A stretch of DNA of 64,000 bases, from assembly GCA_030159075.1 (NCBI GenBank), contig BROG01000966.1, forward strand, positions 1 to 64,000. Direction: 5' to 3'. The notes beneath the pieces were generated by a model. It saw nothing but the letters and a program-made list of their open reading frames with translations, ran no database searches and was not told where the DNA came from. Both the position numbers and the translations under genes were made by a program. The number at the start of each line of letters is the position of its first letter. Positions within the stretch are counted from its first letter, which is position 1. The DNA comes from Atrina japonica. Taxonomy: Eukaryota > Mollusca > Bivalvia > Pterioida > Pinnidae. Of the stretch, positions 58,903-64,000 are shown in pieces.

Positions 58903-60615
58903 AAAGGCGATTTCTTATGTTGTTATTGCATTTAGAGATATACATGTGTGTGCAAACTCCATGTACAATATATTTTACCCAGTTTGACACAATCTTGTGA
59001 TAATATTCTTACCCAGGTAGCCCAGTGTCTCTTCTTGTACATGCATTGCTATTGGCAACTTCCCAAAATAACAAAAAATTGTGGTCATTTACTTGATGCT
59101 CAGTTAAACATCCATGTACATTGCATACTGTTCTTGATACATTTTAGACCATCCCATATAATTATCTACCATTGAAATGTGGTCTTACAAGCCAGGTAGC
59201 CCGGTGGTCTCTTCTCGGGTACATGTAACCGCCATTGTAACCGGGTTCTCTCCTCCACCACTAAAATATGTAAATATAAAAGAAAAATATAAATGAAAAA
59301 TATAAATGAAAAATATAAATGAAAAATTGTTGAGTGTGGCACCAAACAACATGCAAATTTCAAATAAGACAGGTACCGCCGAAGCGACCATGGTCTTACA
59401 AAAATGTGGTCTCTCATAATACATGTAGCTAGATTATTTCACTTGTCAAACCCCTGCTGTCACATTTAGACTTACCCAGATCATATGTACATGAAATTCA
59501 AACGACAACTTTGTCAAAGACTCTTTTGAATAATTTATTTTAGGTCTTTGATAAACATTAGAACTTTTGATACATGTACAAAGACATCACTACACGTATT
59601 TAAATACAAATGTAAAATGTACAGGTCTACCAAGGTAAAGCAGTTTGTATGTCAAAAAACAAAACATCACGATCTATTTTCCAAAAATAGGGTGTAGTAC
59701 AGATAAAACATTAATATTTTGCCTTGCATGATTTCCATGCATAACTATACCTCTAATATTTTTCCATTGACACCCCTGTGATGATTTAACTTTGACTCAG
59801 CATGTTTGTAAACATGTGCCATTTTACCTTGGCAGACCTATACATGTACAGTAAAACCTGCTTTACCGATCACCTGTGTATAAAGACCACGTGGTCACAA
59901 TGACCATTTTATGCTGACCCCACTAGTACACAAATCAACCTCTATATAAAGACCACCTCGAGCTCCCTATAACATATAAAGACCAGTTTTCTTGTGTCCC
60001 TAAGGAGGTTGTTATATATATCAGAGTTTTTTAAATTCACCGGCCTTACCAGAAAAACCGGTAAATTTTACTAATGTCCAGTGAAATCTGTCTGATAACT
60101 GGTCCAAATGACCAGTAATTTTCCATTTCATTTCAATTGTGTACATGTATGCTATTTTACACAGAGAAGTGGTAAGCAAAGGATCATAGATAATGAAAAA
60201 AGCTAGATTTCTTTACGCAGAAATTCCCTGCGTATCAAGAAAAATGTTACAACTTAATCTTGTTGTATTAATCAATTAAAAATCACGACTGCGACAGTTA
60301 AAAACAATTATTCCTACATTATTGTACACAGAGATATATTCACTCAATAAACTAGCAAGTGTAAACTGCTGTCCACGCTTTAGGCACCGCTGATGTCAAC
60401 TAAGCCTATAGTGAAGCATGTACAAAATGTACTTAGCAACTGGAGTCCTTGTTGTGATGTCACACGAAGCTCCGCCCCTTTCTGGCTACTCGAGCCATTC
60501 GTAAAAGTGAGTTTTGCAGTTTCTCGCTGATATCTCTAAAACGTGTGCACCGATTTTGATCAAGTTTTCAATGTTGTTCTAAGAATGTTGAGTTCCATAA
60601 ATACAGAAATTTTTC
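58811..60615 (+). repeat. Tandem ~2.3-kb array, unit 1 (diverged)
   Basis: Shares with unit 2 gtgcaaactccatgtacaat, cagtttgacacaatcttg, gccaggtagcccggtggtct, aggtctaccaaggtaaagca and acagtaaaacctgctttacc, in the same order. It is shorter because MITE G is reduced to a stub (59440-59480). Confidence 0.85.
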
Positions 60616-61053
60616 TTTTGTGCAAACTCCATGTACATGTACAATGTATTTTACCCAGTTTGACACAATCTTGCGATAATATTGGCATTTCCCAGTGAAT
60701 GTACATGCGTTGCTATTGGCAACTTCCCAAAATAATAAAAAAAAGTGGTCATTTACTTGATGCTCAGTTGAACATCCATGTACATTGCATACTGTTCTTG
60801 ATACATTTTAGACCATCCCATAATTATCTGCCATTGAAATGTGGTCTTACAAGCCAGGTAGCCCGGTGGTCTCTTCTTGGGTACATGTACATTGTAACCG
60901 GGTTTCTTCCTCCACCACTAAAACATGTCACCACCATATAACTGAAAAATTTGCTGAGTGTGGCACCAAACAGCATGCAACTTTCAAATAAGATAGGTAC
61001 CGCCAGAAGCAGCCATGGTCTTATAAAAAAGGTGGTCTCTCATAATAGACTAT

Positions 61054-61286
61054 TTAACTCCTCAAACCCCTGCGGTCACATTTAGACTCGCCCAGATTGA
61101 TAAATAGTGTGGTCTTCTGTCATAATTCAGGAGTGAACAAGTTCAAGTATTGCATGTAAAATTCTTATAAGAAATTGGTTCTAAATGTAAATGATACAGC
61201 CCAGAATTCTGACAGTGGATCCGGACTTGACCATTCTTTGAAATGGGCAGGTCCAAATGTGACTTTAGTGGTGAATGAGTAATTAA
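61054..61286. mobile_element. MITE G, copy in unit 2
   Basis: 233 bp with inverted ends ttaactcctcaaacccctgc and the complement-type end gtggtgaatgagtaattaa. Confidence 0.85.
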
Positions 61287-61824
61287 CCAAGTGGTTTTCC
61301 AAAAATTCCATTTGCATGATGTGTTGTTAGGATTTCATATTTTTTTGTTCATGGATTGTTGTCTTACACAACTCCATTTACAATATTATTTTTAAAATTT
61401 CCTGTTAAATCATTGAATTCATGCATTATTTTTCTTTTGTGTCAGAAGTACAAACATGTAGATATCTGCATGAAATTCAAAAGACAACTTTGTCAAAGAC
61501 TCTTTTGAATAATTTTTTTTTAGGTCTTTGATAACACATTAGAACTTATGATACATGTACAAATACATCACTACATGTATTTAAATACAAATGTGCAATG
61601 TACAGGTCTACCAAGGTAAAGCAGTTTGATCTGTCAAAAAACAAAACATGAGGATCTATTTTCCAAAAATAGGGTGTAGTACAGATAAAACATTTCGCCT
61701 TGCATGATTTCCATGCATAACTATACCTCTAATATTTTTCCATTGACACCCCTGTGATGATTTAACTTTGACTCAGCATGTTTGTAAACATGTGCCAATA
61801 TACCTTGGCAGACCTATACATGTA

Positions 61825-62245
61825 CAGTAAAACCTGCTTTACTGATCACCGGTGTATAAAGACCACGTGGTCACAATGACCATTTTATGCTGATCCCACT
61901 AGTACCATTTGTGTACCAATCAACCTTTATATAAAGACCGCCTCGAGTTCCCTATAACATATAATGACCAGTTTTCTTGTGTCCCTAAGGAGGTTGTTAT
62001 ATATATCAGAGTTTTGGAAATTCACCTGTCTTACCAGAAAAACCGGTAAATTTTACTAATGTCCAGTGAAATCTGTCTGATAACTGGTCCAAATGACCAG
62101 TAATTTTCCATTTCATTTCAATTGTGTATATATACAAACCAGTAAAAAAAATTTCTTTGACCAGTGAAATTCCTTTATTCACTGGTCTGTTTGACCAGTA
62201 ATTTTTTTGAAATTTCAAAATGTCTGATATATACAAGTTTCACTG
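61825..62245. mobile_element. MITE C-type element containing a second MITE
   Basis: Outer ends cagtaaaacctgctttactg and tatacaagtttcactg. Inside, 61999-62235 has its own inverted ends (tatatatcagagttttggaa / caaaatgtctgatatata). Confidence 0.7.
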
Positions 62246-62771
62246 TACATGTATATATTCTCTGCTAAGTTTCTTTCACATTTGATGATCTATGACTACA
62301 TGTACTTACATGTACAGAGTTTTTGAAATTCATCAGTCTTACCAGAAAAAACGATAAATTTTACAAAAGTCCATTGAAATCTATCTGATAACTGGTCCAA
62401 ATGGCCAGTACATGTAATTTTTACATTTCATTTCAATTGTGTATATATACAGACCATTAAAAAAAAATTTATTTGACCAATGAAATACCTTTATTCACTG
62501 GTCCGGTTGACCAGTAATATTGTTTTATTTCAAAATGTCTGCATTTATGTGACAGTCATATTTAATAAATGTAATAAATTATAAGTCGGAAAGTTTGAAA
62601 AATCCAAAGTCCATGTTGCCATATTTTCACCGGCAAGGGATTGTCTGAGAACCAGATACAGTAAGCCGTATAATTTATATTTCAAAGTGGTGGTACAGTA
62701 GAACCTGTCTTCAGACCTATCTCATGAAAGACTACCTGTCTTTTAAGACAACATTCTGAAAGTCACATGGC

Positions 62772-64000
62772 TTTAACTCAATCACCCCTAAAGACACATT
62801 TAGACTAGCCTAAATCATTGATTTACAGAAGAGTTCATTAATTTACAGGGGTCACTGAGTTAAGAAAGGCAATTTCATACAATGTAGTTGTATTTAGAGT
62901 TATATGTGTGTGTGCAAACTAAATGTACAATGTATTTTACCCAGTTTGACACAATCTTGCGATAATATTGGCATTTCCCAGTGAATGTACATGCGTTGCT
63001 ATTGGCAACTTCTCAAAATAATAAAAAAAAGTGGTCATTACTTGATGCTCAGTTAAACATCTATGTACATTGCATACTGTTCTTGATACATTTTAGACCA
63101 TCCCATAATTATCTGCCATTGAAATGCGGTCTTACAAGCCAGGTAGCCCGGTGGTCTCTTCTTGGGTACATGTACATGTAACCGCCATTGTAACCGGGTT
63201 CTCTCCTCCACCACTAAAACATGTCACCACCATATAACTGAAAAATTGTTGAGTGTGGCACCAAACAACATGCAACTTTCAAATAAGATAGGTACCGCTA
63301 GAAGCAGCCATGGTCTTATAAAAAGGTGGTCTCTCACAATAGATAATTTAACTCCTCAAACCCCTGCGGTCACATTTAGACTCGCCCAGATCGATAAATA
63401 GTTTGGTCTACTGTCATAATTCAGGAGTGAACAAGTTCAAGTATTGCATGTAAAATTCTTATAAGAAATTGGTTCTAAATGTAAATGATACAGCCCAGAA
63501 TTCTGACAGTGGATCCGGACTTGACCATTCTTTGAAATGGGCAGGTCCATATGTGACTTTAGTGGTGGATGAGTAATTAACCAAGTGGTTTTCCAAAAAT
63601 TCCATTTGCATGATGTGTTGTTAGGATTTCATATTTTTTTGTTCATGGATTGTTGTCTTACACAACTCCATTTACAATATTATTTTTAAAATTTCCTGTT
63701 AAATCATTGAATTCATGCATTATTTTTCTTTTGTGTCAGAAGTACAAACATGTACCGGTAGATATCTGCATGAAATTCAAAAGACAACTTTGTCAAAGAC
63801 TCTTTTGAATAATTTTTTTTAGGTCTTTGATAACACATTAGAACTTATGATACATGTACAAATACATCACTACATGTATTTAAATACAAATGTGCAATGT
63901 ACAGGTCTACCAAGGTAAAGCAGTTTGATCTGTCAAAAAACAAAACATGAGGATCTATTTTCCAAAAATAGGGTGTAGTACAGATAAAACATTTTGCCTT
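62772..64000 (+). repeat. Tandem array, unit 3 (runs off the window)
   Basis: Opens with the short palindromic MITE (62772-62865), then follows unit 2 almost base for base to the window end. Open frames inside the array (e.g. 62981-63181, 60699-60941) are repeat by-products. Confidence 0.88.
63348..63580. mobile_element. MITE G, copy in unit 3
   Basis: Same 233-bp element as in unit 2, with very few differences. Confidence 0.85.

Larger units (their letters stand above)
60616..62771 (+). repeat. Tandem array, unit 2
   Basis: Very close to unit 3 between 60700-61700 and 63000-64000. Contains MITE G (61054-61286), a cagtaaaacctg element (61825-62245) and two copies of an accagtaatttt-rich element (61999-62235 and 62316-62545). 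Confidence 0.88.

Overview
The window is AT-rich animal DNA, most probably from a mollusc and most likely a bivalve. Gene density is low, genes are split by introns, and tRNA-derived SINEs, short inverted-repeat DNA elements, degraded LINEs, tandem arrays and long TA microsatellites fill most of the space. The bivalve assignment is an inference from the SINE type (3' part ending in gggacgttaaacaac plus a caaa-rich tail) and from the 'agctcacctgaaccaaaggt ... gtccgtcc' repeat type, both of which I associate with molluscan genomes; no search could be run.

Layout. 1-4800: repeats only (old SINE, a degenerate 20-bp satellite, MITE remnants). 4811-5812 (+): intact single-exon rhodopsin-class GPCR, followed by a tandem array rich in AATAAA hexamers. 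6200-16900: MITEs, a six-copy dispersed repeat (called repeat A here), a hairpin-bearing repeat, a clean 0.6-kb inverted-repeat element, and SINEs with visible target-site duplications. 16920-17186 (+): secreted cysteine-rich peptide. 18780-22040: a composite repeat with about 17 tandem units of ~155 bp; 22465-22945: a 25-bp minisatellite. 25404-39044 (-): the MRNIP gene (MRN complex interacting protein), rebuilt as four coding exons totalling 489 codons. Its first intron carries a 5.0-kb L1/Tx1-like LINE bracketed by a 15-bp target duplication; its third carries two inverted-repeat structures and a second copy of the hairpin repeat. 40700-56300: SINEs, two more dead LINE copies and three large copies of the 'agctcacctg' type of repeat. 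57125-58375 (+): a 416-codon open reading frame for an acidic, disordered protein of unknown function; its last six codons and stop lie inside an inserted MITE. 58811-64000: a ~2.3-kb tandem array that runs off the window.

Functionally the genes are unrelated neighbours: a cell-surface receptor, a secreted peptide, a DNA double-strand-break response factor and an unknown protein. The most unusual signal is a pair of dispersed repeats (7991-8620 and 28047-28781, opposite orientations). Each has a near-perfect 34-41 bp hairpin in which both arms changed together between copies, attached to about 500 bp of conserved sequence.
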